Below, piece after piece: positions 23,007 through 31,890 of a stretch of DNA of 38,767 nucleotides. The DNA is from VFZN01 sp050249615 (GTDB taxonomy: Bacteria > Acidobacteriota > Vicinamibacteria > Vicinamibacterales > UBA2999), in assembly GCA_050249615.1 (NCBI GenBank), contig JBFWQE010000041.1, positions 1 through 38,767 on the forward strand, given 5' to 3'. The position numbers were made by a program, and so were the translations under genes. The notes under the pieces are model-generated. The model made no database searches, had not been told where the DNA came from, and saw nothing but the letters and a program-made list of their open reading frames with translations. Numbering within the stretch: the first letter of the stretch is position 1; each line of letters begins with the position of its first letter.

Positions 23007-24047
23007 GTGTCCCACCCGCAGGAGCCCGGATTCGATCGGGCTCCCTTTCCTGTATTTCCGGCACGCGCCGATTTCGACGACCTGTTCGCCGAGCGTGCCC
23101 TCCCGCCCCCGCCGCCACGCCCCCGGGATCGGATCTGGGTGCACGTGCTGCTGCTCGTGCTCACCTTTGCCTCCACGACGCTCGTGGGAGGCTGCCACTA
23201 CCTGAGTTTCGAGCAGGCCTTCCAGGACCTGCCGGCCATGGGCGGGCAGGAGAGCCGCGACTGGCTGGCGGGGCTTTTCTCGCAGCCATCGTTCTACCTG
23301 AACGGGCTCTGGTACAGCCTCACGGTGCTGGGCATTCTCGGCTGCCACGAGATGGGCCACTACGTGGCGTGCCTGCGCTGGGGTGTGGACGCGACGCGCC
23401 CCTACTTCCTGCCCGCGCCCCTGCCCCTGACCGGCACGCTCGGTGCGTTCATCCGCATCCGATCGCGCATCCCCTCGAAGGTGGCGCTCTTCGACATCGG
23501 GATCGCGGGCCCGATAGCGGGGTTCGTGGTCGCGGTCCCGGCGCTGCTCGCGGGACTGGCCCTGTCCGAGGTCGTGGCGTTGCCCGTGGACCAGAGCGAC
23601 CTGGTTTCACTCGGCGAGCCGCTGCTCTTCCGATTCGCGGCCTGGCTGATTTTCGGCGACGTGCCCGACGGGTACTCCATCAACATGCACCCGATGGCCT
23701 TCGCCTCGTGGTTCGGGCTGCTGGCCACGGCGCTCAACCTGTTTCCCGTCGCGCAGCTCGACGGCGGTCACATCAGCTATGCCGTGCTGGGGCGGCGCTC
23801 CATCTGGGTCACCCTCGCCATGGTCCTCGTCGCCGTCGGCCTGGCGTCGTTCTCACCCAGCTGGATTGCCTGGACCGTGATGATCCTGCTGATGCTCGTC
23901 GTCGTCGGGCCGCGCCACCCGCCGACGCTGGACGACGACACGCCGCTCGACCGCACGCGGCTGTGGCTGGCGCTCTTCGCGCTGTTCATGCTGGTCGTGT
24001 GCTTCACGCCGGCGCCCATCGAGCCGTTCGTGACGGGCGGGGGCTGA
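23007..24047 (+). CDS. Site-2 protease-like M50 metallopeptidase
   Basis: A polytopic membrane protein of 346 residues of the M50 family. After a proline-rich cytoplasmic N-terminus (residues 34-40 are mostly Pro) there is a first helix. HEMGH at residues 114-118 is the zinc motif, GIAGPIAGFVVAVPALLAG a central helix, and NLFPVAQLDGGH holds the third zinc ligand Asp. All catalytic residues seem present. Such enzymes cleave membrane-embedded regulators or peptides; the substrate is unknown. The GTG start is six bases after the HU stop. Confidence 0.9.
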   Translation: MSHPQEPGFDRAPFPVFPARADFDDLFAERALPPPPPRPRDRIWVHVLLLVLTFASTTLVGGCHYLSFEQAFQDLPAMGGQESRDWLAGLFSQPSFYLNGLWYSLTVLGILGCHEMGHYVACLRWGVDATRPYFLPAPLPLTGTLGAFIRIRSRIPSKVALFDIGIAGPIAGFVVAVPALLAGLALSEVVALPVDQSDLVSLGEPLLFRFAAWLIFGDVPDGYSINMHPMAFASWFGLLATALNLFPVAQLDGGHISYAVLGRRSIWVTLAMVLVAVGLASFSPSWIAWTVMILLMLVVVGPRHPPTLDDDTPLDRTRLWLALFALFMLVVCFTPAPIEPFVTGGG

Positions 24048-24055
24048 GAGGCGTG

Positions 24056-24250
24056 TCCATTGAGTGATTGGTGATTGAGGATTGAGCGATTCATTGGGCG
24101 ATTGGCGATTGGGGCATTGGGCATTGGATTGGGGCATTGGGTGATTGGTGATTGGTTCAATGCCCGAATCGCGCAATCCCCCAATCCAATGCGCAAATGC
24201 CCAATCGCCAATCGCCCGATGAATCACCCGATCGTCAATCAGCAATCGTC
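24056..24250. repeat. Two-armed octamer (GATTGGGN) inverted repeat, copy 2
   Basis: Same family and same order of variants as 5020-5220. Left-half units read GATTGGNN and right-half units read as their reverse complement, with the centre at ATTGGTTCAAT (24151-24161). The arms 24088-24111 and 24202-24225 are complementary at 23 of 24 positions, and the exception is a U-G pair in + strand RNA. It lies between the convergent site-2 protease and priA genes, so it may end transcripts from either side. No T-tract follows. Confidence 0.92.
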
Positions 24251-24276
24251 AATGAGCAACCCACACCCGCCCGCCG

Positions 24277-26607
24277 CTACAGCATGGATACCGGATCGAC
24301 GTCCACGGAGGTGCGGCGCGCGATTGAGGGCACGGCAGCGAGGGCGGCGCGCAGCGGCGCGCGCATCGATGCGCGACTGGTCCCCTTCAGGAAGAACTGC
24401 GCGCGGTGCTCGCCGCGGAGCCTGGCGAGCGGCGCCGGGGCCGGGCCGAGGATGACGAACCCCCTCGTGCCCGCCGCGCGCAGCCGCTCCACCAGCTCGC
24501 CCGCATCGCTCATCGCCTGCTCGAACGACCGTCCCCGCACCACGACGTTGACCATGGCGATGTGCGGCGGGTAGCGCATCGCGTGTCGGAACGCCGTTTC
24601 CTTGTCGAAGAAGGCCCGGTAGTCCTGCGTGCAGGCGAGGCGGATGCTGTAGTGCGTGGGGAACAGCGTCTGCACGATCGCCTCGCCCGCCACCTCGCCG
24701 CGGCCGGCGCGGCCCGCCACCTGCGTGAGCAGCTGGAACGTGCGCTCCGCGGCGCGGAAGTCCGCGAGCCCGAGCCCGACATCCGCCGAGATGACGCCGA
24801 CAAGTGTCACGTGGGGGAAGTCGTGCCCCTTGGCGATCATCTGCGTGCCGACGAGCACGTCCAGCTCGCGGCGGGCGAAGCGCGCCAGGACGTCGACGAG
24901 GCTCCCCCGGCGGCGCACCGTGTCGCGGTCCACGCGCGCGACGCGGGCGGCCGGGAAGTGCGCGTGCACGTCGGCCTCCACCCGCTCGGTGCCGAATCCG
25001 ACGTGCTCCATGTACGGCGCCGCGCACTGCGGGCAGGCTGCGGGTACGCCGCGCAGGTAGTTGCAGTAGTGGCAGCGCGCGCGCCAGCCGCGGCGGTCGG
25101 GCGTCGCGGCCGGCGCAAGGCCCGTATGGACCCGGGATGCCTCCCCTCTCCGCCGGTGCACCGTCAACGACACGCTGCAATTCGGGCATTCCAGCGTGTG
25201 GCCGCACTGCCGGCAGAACATCGCCGTCGCGAACCCGCGCCGGTTCAACAGGATCACGGCCTGCTCGCCCACCTCGAGGCGCCGGCTGAGGGCGTCCACC
25301 AGGGCCCGGCTGAGCACGACGTCGGGCGTCGTCTCCGCCATCTCCTCCCGCATGTTCACCACGCGCACGCTCGCCAGCGGCCGATCCAGGATGCGGCGGT
25401 CGAGCGTGACCAGCGCGTATCGCCCGGCACGCGCGTTGGCGTACGACTCCATCGACGGCGTCGCCGAGCCGAGCACCACCAGCGAGCCGACGAGCTTGCC
25501 GCGCATGACGGCCACGTCGCGCCCGTTGTAGCGGGGCGTCTCTTCCTGCTTGTAGGAAGTGTCGTGCTCCTCGTCCACGACGATCAGGCCGGGCCGGGCC
25601 AGCGGGGCGAAGACCGCCGAGCGCGTGCCGACGACCACGTCCACCTCCCCGCGACGGATGCGGTGCCACTGGTCGTGCCGCTCGCCGTCGGAGAGCCCGC
25701 TGTGCTGGATGGCAACGTGCGAGCCGAAGCGTCCGCGGAAGATCGCCGCCACCTGCGGCGTGAGCGCGATCTCGGGCACCAGCACCAGCACCCCGCGCCC
25801 CTGCGCGCGGACACGCTCGGCCAGCCGCAGGTAGAGCTCGGTCTTGCCGCTGCCGGTGACGCCGTGCACGAGCGCCGCGTGGAACCGCCGCGCATCGGCC
25901 AGCGGCGCCAGTGCCTCGAAAGCCGCCTGCTGCTCCCCCGTGAGCGCCCGCGGCGGCCGCGCCTCCGAGGCCGCGCTGGACGCGTGACGCTCGTCCACGA
26001 AGGGGTCGCGCTCCACCGTGTCGGTGCGAAGGGCGATCAGCCCCAGCGTGCGAAGACGCGTCAGCGCCGATGACGGGACGCCGCGGTCGGCGAGATCCGG
26101 CGTGGGCATCCCGTCAGGCCGCCCGGCCAGCAGGTGCAGCGCCTCGCGCTGCCGCGCGCCCAGCCGCGGCAGGTCGCGATCCTCGTCGCCGCCAGCGCAT
26201 CGCGGCCCGGCCGTGCGGGCGAGCACGTCCAGCCCCTGGGCCGTGATGGCGGCCACGCGCACCGTCTTGAACGCGTCCACGCGCGCGCTGAGACCGTGCG
26301 GCGGCAGCGCGGCCGACAGCGCCGCGCCCGGGCCCGCCAGGTAGTAGTCCGACACCCAGGAGGTGAGACCCACCACGTCGGCGGGCACGAACGCCTCGTC
26401 GTCCAGGACCTGCAGGAGGTCGCGCAGCTCGATGGACGGATCGAGCGCTGTCCCCTCGCCCAGCACGACCCCCGTCATCCGGCGCGGCCCCAGCGGCACC
26501 ACGACACGCGCCCCTGCCGGCGGCACGTCCAGGCCCGCCGGGACGCGATAGGTGAGCAGGCCGAGCGCGGCCACCGGCACCGCGACGGAGACAAGCCGGT
26601 CGGGCAC
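24277..26607 (-). CDS. priA: Primosomal replication-restart helicase PriA
   Basis: A 776-residue replication-restart helicase. The N-terminal 3'-DNA-binding and winged-helix regions are followed by helicase motifs: GVTGSGKTELYLRL (Walker A), VDEEHDTSYKQEETPRYNGR (Walker B and aromatic-rich loop) and GSATPSMES. The zinc-binding insert FCRQCGHTLECPNCS with CHYCNY and CPQC has all eight cysteines. The second RecA-like lobe contains VGTQMIAKGHDFPHVTLVG. The GTG start is three bases after the udg stop. It is the last gene of the run yicC-gmk-coaBC-udg-priA. Confidence 0.96.
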   Translation of the reverse strand: MPDRLVSVAVPVAALGLLTYRVPAGLDVPPAGARVVVPLGPRRMTGVVLGEGTALDPSIELRDLLQVLDDEAFVPADVVGLTSWVSDYYLAGPGAALSAALPPHGLSARVDAFKTVRVAAITAQGLDVLARTAGPRCAGGDEDRDLPRLGARQREALHLLAGRPDGMPTPDLADRGVPSSALTRLRTLGLIALRTDTVERDPFVDERHASSAASEARPPRALTGEQQAAFEALAPLADARRFHAALVHGVTGSGKTELYLRLAERVRAQGRGVLVLVPEIALTPQVAAIFRGRFGSHVAIQHSGLSDGERHDQWHRIRRGEVDVVVGTRSAVFAPLARPGLIVVDEEHDTSYKQEETPRYNGRDVAVMRGKLVGSLVVLGSATPSMESYANARAGRYALVTLDRRILDRPLASVRVVNMREEMAETTPDVVLSRALVDALSRRLEVGEQAVILLNRRGFATAMFCRQCGHTLECPNCSVSLTVHRRRGEASRVHTGLAPAATPDRRGWRARCHYCNYLRGVPAACPQCAAPYMEHVGFGTERVEADVHAHFPAARVARVDRDTVRRRGSLVDVLARFARRELDVLVGTQMIAKGHDFPHVTLVGVISADVGLGLADFRAAERTFQLLTQVAGRAGRGEVAGEAIVQTLFPTHYSIRLACTQDYRAFFDKETAFRHAMRYPPHIAMVNVVVRGRSFEQAMSDAGELVERLRAAGTRGFVILGPAPAPLARLRGEHRAQFFLKGTSRASMRAPLRAALAAVPSIARRTSVDVDPVSML

Positions 26608-26610
26608 GGG

Positions 26611-27387
26611 TCAGGGCCGGCTGTCGGCCTGCAGGATGGCGCGGACCTTCTTCATGTCCTCCCACACCTCGCGCTTGGCGGGCGGGTTGCGAAGCAGGTA
26701 CGCGGGGTGGAACGTCGGGATGAGCGTCGCGCCGCGGTAGTCGAACTCCTTCCCTCGCAGCCGCGTGATGGGATCCGCGGTCCGCAGCAGGCACTGCGCC
26801 GCAAACTTGCCCAGGGCGACGATGACGCGCGGCTGCACGGCGTCGATCTGGCGGAACAGGAAGGGCTCGCACGCCGCGACTTCGTCGGGCTCCGGGTTGC
26901 GGTTGCCGGGCGGGCGGCACTTGATGACGTTGGCGATGTAGACCTGCTCGCGCGTCAGGCTGATGGCCTCGATGATCTTCGTCAGCAGCTGCCCGGCGCG
27001 GCCCACGAACGGCTCGCCCTGCTTGTCTTCGTCCTCGCCCGGCGCCTCGCCGACGAACATGAGCCGCGCGCGCGGGTGGCCGACGCCGAAGACCACCTGC
27101 CGCCGGCCCAGCCCGCTGAGCTTGCAGCGCATGCACGCCGGGCCGATCTCGGCCTTGAGCTCGGCCAGCAGCACGTCGGCCTTCACGTCGCCGCGAGGGC
27201 CCGTCTCCGCCACCCTCGGGGCGAGGAGCGACTCCACGGCGAGCGCCTCGGGCGACGCGGGGGCCTCGTCGCCGGCGGAACCGGCTGAAGCCGGGTCGGT
27301 TCGCCTCCGCCACGCCGGATCCCGGCTCACGCCGCTCACGCCGATCTCGGAAAAATACTTCAGGTGTTCAGCCAGGTCGTTGGACAT
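26611..27387 (-). CDS. Family 4 uracil-DNA glycosylase
   Basis: A 258-residue Fe-S uracil-DNA glycosylase that removes uracil from DNA. The catalytic segment GEAPGEDEDKQGEPFVGRAG, the substrate-pocket NVIKCRPPGNRNP and the C-terminal PTFHPAYLLRNP are standard. Cysteines in PACMRCKLSG, IKCRP and ACEPFL fit the 4Fe-4S site. About 75 variable residues precede the catalytic domain (SAGDEAPASPEAL), a linker common in this family. The start ATG at 27387 is chosen because the longer frame only mirrors coaBC. It lies four bases after coaBC. Confidence 0.93.
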   Translation of the reverse strand: MSNDLAEHLKYFSEIGVSGVSRDPAWRRRTDPASAGSAGDEAPASPEALAVESLLAPRVAETGPRGDVKADVLLAELKAEIGPACMRCKLSGLGRRQVVFGVGHPRARLMFVGEAPGEDEDKQGEPFVGRAGQLLTKIIEAISLTREQVYIANVIKCRPPGNRNPEPDEVAACEPFLFRQIDAVQPRVIVALGKFAAQCLLRTADPITRLRGKEFDYRGATLIPTFHPAYLLRNPPAKREVWEDMKKVRAILQADSRP

Positions 27388-27391
27388 CGGG

Positions 27392-28612
27392 CTACCGGGC
27401 CGGCGCGGGAGCGGGCCATTTCGAGAGGAGCGGCTCCACCCGATCCAGGATGCGCGCGGCCACACTCTCCTTCGACTGCAGGCCCACCTCTTCCGCGGTG
27501 TCGGCAGACACGAGGGTCACCGCGTTGGTCTCCACTTCGAAGCCGGCGTCGACGCGCGCCACGTCGTTGGCCACGATCAGGTCGGCGCGCTTGCGCGTGA
27601 GCTTCTCACGCGCGTGCGCGACCACGTCGTGCGTTTCGGCGGCAAAGCCCACCAGCACGGGCCGCCCGTCGGCGCGCGACGGCAGGGCGCCCACATCCGC
27701 CAGGATGTCGCGCGTCCGCGAGAGCGTCAGCACCAGCGGCCCCTCCGACTTGGCAATCTTCTGCGGCGCCTGATCCAGCGTGTAGTCGGCCACGGCGGCC
27801 GCCATGATGACGACGTCGTGTTCGGCCGCGCGCGCCATCACGGCCGCGTGCATCTCGGCCGCGCTGCGCACGCGCACCACCTCCACGCCGGCGGGCGGCG
27901 CGACGGTGGTGGGACCCGCCACGAGCGTCACCCGGGACCCGCGGCGCGCGGCTTCGGCCGCCAGCGCAAACCCCATGCGGCCGCTGGAACGATTGCCGAT
28001 GTAGCGGACCGGGTCGATGTTCTCGTAGGTCGGTCCGGCGGTCACGAGCACGGTACGGCCCCGCAGGGCGGATGGCGCCGGCGCGAGGACCTGCTGCACG
28101 AAGGCCACCACGGCCTCCGGCTCGGCCAGGCGGCCCTTTCCAATCCACCCGCACGCGAGGTATCCGGACCCCGGCTCGACGATGCGCACGCCCCGGGCCT
28201 GCAGCGCCTGCAGGTTCGCGGCCACGGCGGGATGCGCGAACATGTTCGTGTTCATCGCCGGCGCCAGCACCACCGGCGCCGTGGTGGCCAGGTAGAGCGA
28301 CGAGAGGAAGTCGTCCGCCAGGCCCTGCGCGAACTTCCCCAGCGTGTTGGCGGTGCACGGCGCCACGAGCAGCAGGTCGATCTGCGACGCGAGGGCGATG
28401 TGCTCGATGTCGGCGTTGGTGCCCGGCGTCCACAGGTCCGTGACGACCTCGCGCCGGGTGATGGCCTCGAACGTCAGGGGCGTGACGAAGCGCCGGGCCG
28501 CGTCGGTCATGACGGCGACCACGTCGTGCCCCTGCTTCTGCAGGCCGCGCGCGATCTCGACGGCCTTGTAGGCGCCGATGCCGCCGGTGACGCCGAGGGC
28601 GATGAGGGACAT
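27392..28612 (-). CDS. coaBC: Bifunctional phosphopantothenoylcysteine decarboxylase/synthase
   Basis: Two steps of coenzyme A synthesis in one 406-residue protein. The N-terminal FMN decarboxylase (CoaC) has GVTGGIGAYKAVEIARGL, the catalytic His in DIEHIALA, PAMNTNM and the Cys-containing ACGWIGKGRL. The C-terminal CTP-dependent synthase (CoaB) starts at VLVTAGPTYENIDPVRYIGN and has IMAAAVADY, GFAAET and the Lys-rich KLTRKRADLIVANDV. ATG at 28612 is used. It is next to gmk without rpoZ between them. Confidence 0.96.
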   Translation of the reverse strand: MSLIALGVTGGIGAYKAVEIARGLQKQGHDVVAVMTDAARRFVTPLTFEAITRREVVTDLWTPGTNADIEHIALASQIDLLLVAPCTANTLGKFAQGLADDFLSSLYLATTAPVVLAPAMNTNMFAHPAVAANLQALQARGVRIVEPGSGYLACGWIGKGRLAEPEAVVAFVQQVLAPAPSALRGRTVLVTAGPTYENIDPVRYIGNRSSGRMGFALAAEAARRGSRVTLVAGPTTVAPPAGVEVVRVRSAAEMHAAVMARAAEHDVVIMAAAVADYTLDQAPQKIAKSEGPLVLTLSRTRDILADVGALPSRADGRPVLVGFAAETHDVVAHAREKLTRKRADLIVANDVARVDAGFEVETNAVTLVSADTAEEVGLQSKESVAARILDRVEPLLSKWPAPAPAR

Positions 28613-28623
28613 ACGCCTACATT

Positions 28624-29247
28624 CTACGGGCGAAAGGTCTTGATGATCTCTTCGGCGATCCCGCGCATCCGGTGGGTGCGGGAACGCTCGGCGGCGATGA
28701 TTTCCTGCAGGCGCACGACGGTGGGCTCGAGCTGGTCGTTGACCACCACGTAGTCGTAGTCGACGAAGCTGGCCGCCTCGGCCCGCGCGGCGGAGAGGCG
28801 GCGCTGCATCTGCTCCTCGGAGTCCTTGCTCCGGCCGCGCAGCCGGCGCTCGAGCGCCTCGAAGGACGGCGGCAGCACGAAGATCGACGTGTGGTCCACG
28901 CCGTGCTGCTTCACCTGCCTGGCGCCCTGCACGTCGATCGTGAGGACCACGTCCTGTCCGCCCGCCACCAGGCGCTCGGTGTCGGCCGCCGACGTGCCGT
29001 AGAAGTTGCCGAACACGTCGGCCCACTCCAGGAACTCGTCGGCCGCGATCATCTCCTGGAACTGCGCGCGGGTGACGAAGTGGTAGTCGATGCCGTCGCG
29101 CTCGCCGGGCCGCGCCGCCCGCGACGTGTAGGATCGCGACATCCGCAGGTTCGGCAGGATCTGCACGAGGTGCTCGGCGAGCGTCGTCTTCCCGGCCCCG
29201 GATGGGGCCGACACGATGAACAGGAGCCCGCGCGTCCTACTCGACAT
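28624..29247 (-). CDS. gmk: Guanylate kinase
   Basis: Phosphorylates GMP to GDP. It has 207 residues with P-loop SAPSGAGKTT, the GMP-binding segment SRSYTSRAARPGERDGIDYHF, FGNFYGTS, and lid and C-terminal helix. Its start overlaps the yicC stop by 11 bp and coaBC begins 11 bp beyond its stop. Confidence 0.97.
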   Translation of the reverse strand: MSSRTRGLLFIVSAPSGAGKTTLAEHLVQILPNLRMSRSYTSRAARPGERDGIDYHFVTRAQFQEMIAADEFLEWADVFGNFYGTSAADTERLVAGGQDVVLTIDVQGARQVKQHGVDHTSIFVLPPSFEALERRLRGRSKDSEEQMQRRLSAARAEAASFVDYDYVVVNDQLEPTVVRLQEIIAAERSRTHRMRGIAEEIIKTFRP

Positions 29248-30127
29248 TCTGGACCTGTTCCCGCATGCGCTCGAGCTCGGCCTTCGCGAGGATCACCAGC
29301 TCGGAGACCTGCAGGCCGTCGGCCTTCGATCCGATGGTGTTCACCTCGCGGTTCATCTCCTGCAACAGGAAGTCCAGCTTCCGGCCGCACGGCTCCGGGC
29401 CGTCGGTGAGAGCGTCCCAGTGGTCCAGGTGCCCCCGAAAGCGCGTCACCTCCTCCGTGATGTCGGATCGCTGCGCCACGCGCACCACTTCCTGCGACAG
29501 CGCGGCCTGGTCGATGGGCAGCGCCGATGCCAGCTCGCGCGCGCGCTCGAGCAGGCGGGTCTCGAGGTCCACGCGACCAGTGTGTGCCGCTTTCACCACG
29601 TTGTCCACGAACGTGCCCAGCAGGTCCTTCCGCGCGGCCAGGTCGCTTCGCAGGTGATCGCCCTCGTGCGTGCGCATGCGGTCGAGCTGCTCGAGCGCCT
29701 CGTCCACGAGCGTCTCGACCAGCGCGGCCAGCCCCTCGGGCGTGTGCCCGCCATCCGCGAGGCGCTCGCGGATGGCCAGCGCCTGGGGCATTCGCAGCAG
29801 GTCGCCGGCCGCGAGCCCGCCCTCCACAAGGCCCTCGGCACGCGCCTGCGACAGCGCCGCGGAGAGCGCCTGCACGAACGGGGCGTTCAGCTGCACGTCC
29901 GGCACCGGGGCCTGGCGCACCTGCAGCGAGACGCTCACCTCCACGCGGCCGCGTGCGAGGCGCTTCTGGACCAGCGCGCGCAGCCGCGGCTCGAGATCGG
30001 CCACGGCGGGCGGGAGCCGCAGCTGCAGGTCGAGGAAGCGGTGGTTGACGGCACGGATGGTGACGCCGACGGCGGCCATCTCGTCGTCGCGCGTCAGCGA
30101 GGCAAAACCGGTCATGCTCTTGATCAT
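29237..30127 (-). CDS. YicC/YloC-family endoribonuclease
   Basis: A 296-residue protein of the YicC/YloC family, members of which act as endoribonucleases that help degrade RNAs. The N-terminal signature MIKSMTGFASL and AVNHRFLDLQLRLP, and the C-terminal DUF1732 region (GRKLDFLLQEMNREVNTIGSK) are all present. It overlaps the MsbA-type gene by four bases (ATGA) and gmk by 11 bp, so the three are co-translated. Confidence 0.94.
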   Translation of the reverse strand: MIKSMTGFASLTRDDEMAAVGVTIRAVNHRFLDLQLRLPPAVADLEPRLRALVQKRLARGRVEVSVSLQVRQAPVPDVQLNAPFVQALSAALSQARAEGLVEGGLAAGDLLRMPQALAIRERLADGGHTPEGLAALVETLVDEALEQLDRMRTHEGDHLRSDLAARKDLLGTFVDNVVKAAHTGRVDLETRLLERARELASALPIDQAALSQEVVRVAQRSDITEEVTRFRGHLDHWDALTDGPEPCGRKLDFLLQEMNREVNTIGSKADGLQVSELVILAKAELERMREQVQNVE

Positions 30128-31890
30128 GGGTGGGGGCTCGAGGTCGAAGGCGCGGTCACGGAGCGGTCGTCGACGAGCTCCAGCTGGTGCAGGCGGGCGT
30201 AGGCGCCGCCCGGGCGGCCGACCAGCTCGTCGTGGCGGCCCATCTCGACGATGCGGCCGCGCTCGAGGACGATGATGGCGTCGGCGCGGCGCACCGTCGA
30301 GAGCCGGTGTGCGATGACGAACGACGTGCGGTTCATCAGCAGCGTCGCCAGGGCGTCCTGCACGAGCCGCTCGGACTCGGTGTCGAGGGCCGAGGTCGCC
30401 TCGTCGAGGATGAGGATGGGCGAGTTCCGGAGCAGGGCGCGCGCGATGGCGAGGCGCTGCCGCTGGCCGCCCGACAGGCGCTGCCCGCGCTCGCCAATCG
30501 TCGTGTCGTAGCCGTCCGGGAGCGCCGTGATGAAGTCGTGCGCGTGCGCGGCCCGCGCGGCGGCCTCGACCTCCGCGCGGGTGGCGGCCGGCGCGCCAAA
30601 CGCGATGTTGGCGGCGATCGAATCGTCGAAGAGCACCGTCTCCTGCGTGACGATCCCGATCTGGGCGCGCAGCGACGCGAGCGTCACGTCGCGGATGTCC
30701 CGCCCGTCGATGCGGATCCGCCCCTCGGTGACGTCGTAGAAACGGGGCAGCAGGTTCACCAGCGTGGTCTTGCCTGCCCCGCTCCGCCCCACGATCGCGA
30801 CCATCTGGCCGGCCCGCACCGTGACGCTGACGCCCCGCAGCGTGTTCCGCCCATGGCCGTCCTCGTAGCCGAAGCCGACGCCCTCGAACTCGATGGCGTG
30901 GCGGAACGGCGGCAGCGGCTCCGCGTCGGGCCGCTCGCGCACCTCGGTGTGGATGTCCAGCAGCTCGAAGATGCGTTCCGAGGCCGCCACGGCCTGCTGG
31001 AGGTTGGCGTTCACGCGGCTCAGCTTCTTGACCGGCCCGTACATCATCAGCAGGGCCGCGACGAACAGCGTGAACTCGCCCGCGGTCAGCCGCCCGCTCG
31101 CGATTTCCCGCGTGCCGTACCAGAGCGCGCCGGCGATGGCCACCCCGCCCAGCAGCTCCATGAGCGGCGGCAGGATGGACAGCACGCGCGTCACCTTCAT
31201 GTTCGATCGGTACAGCGAGCGCGCGGCGCCCTCGAACTTGCGCGCCTCCCGGTCCTCCGCCCCGAAGGCCTTGACGATGCGGTGGCCGGCGAAGGCCTCG
31301 CCGGCCACGTGCGACATGTGCTCCTGCGCCTCCTGGCTCCAGCGCGTGACCGTGCGCACGCGCTTGCCCAGCCGCACCAGCGGGTACACGACCAGCGGCG
31401 CGGCGGTCATGCAGACCAGCGCCAGCTTCGCGTCGTAGTAGAACAGCAGCCCGGCGTACCCGACCAGCGCCAGCGATTCGCGGGCCAGGTCGCCCACCGT
31501 CTCCGCGACGGCCCGCTGCACCTGGCTGACGTCATTGTTGATGCGCGAGAGCAGCTGCCCCGTCGTGCGGCGCGCGAAGAAGGCGGCCGACTGGTCCAGC
31601 AGGTGCCGGAACAGCTGGTTGCGGATGGCCAGCACCACGCGCTGGCCGATGTCGTCCATGAGATAGCTGGAGAAATAGCCCCCCAGCCCCTTCAGGAAGT
31701 ACGCAATGAGCAGCGCCGAGACCACGAAGCCGAGGCGGTCCTGAGCGGGCAGCACCTCGTCCACGATGGGCTTGATGAGCCACGCGAGCGCGGCCGATGC
31801 GGCGCCGTAGACGACCATCGCGGCCACCGCGCCGGCGATGAGCCCGGCATGGGGGCGCGCGTATCGAAGCAGCCGCAGGAAGGCGTCCAT
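30124..31890 (-). CDS. MsbA-type ABC exporter
   Basis: A 588-residue half-transporter with fused membrane and ATPase domains, likely a lipid or lipopolysaccharide flippase. Six membrane helices occupy about residues 1-320. The ATPase has Walker A GRSGAGKTT, Q-loop IGIVTQETVLFDD, signature LSGGQRQR, Walker B ILILDEAT and switch His in VIAHRLSTV. The ATG at 31890 overlaps the galE stop by one base (TGATG). Its place between galE/ugd and housekeeping genes suggests envelope glycolipid export. A longer frame upstream only mirrors galE. Confidence 0.92.
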   Translation of the reverse strand: MDAFLRLLRYARPHAGLIAGAVAAMVVYGAASAALAWLIKPIVDEVLPAQDRLGFVVSALLIAYFLKGLGGYFSSYLMDDIGQRVVLAIRNQLFRHLLDQSAAFFARRTTGQLLSRINNDVSQVQRAVAETVGDLARESLALVGYAGLLFYYDAKLALVCMTAAPLVVYPLVRLGKRVRTVTRWSQEAQEHMSHVAGEAFAGHRIVKAFGAEDREARKFEGAARSLYRSNMKVTRVLSILPPLMELLGGVAIAGALWYGTREIASGRLTAGEFTLFVAALLMMYGPVKKLSRVNANLQQAVAASERIFELLDIHTEVRERPDAEPLPPFRHAIEFEGVGFGYEDGHGRNTLRGVSVTVRAGQMVAIVGRSGAGKTTLVNLLPRFYDVTEGRIRIDGRDIRDVTLASLRAQIGIVTQETVLFDDSIAANIAFGAPAATRAEVEAAARAAHAHDFITALPDGYDTTIGERGQRLSGGQRQRLAIARALLRNSPILILDEATSALDTESERLVQDALATLLMNRTSFVIAHRLSTVRRADAIIVLERGRIVEMGRHDELVGRPGGAYARLHQLELVDDRSVTAPSTSSPHP

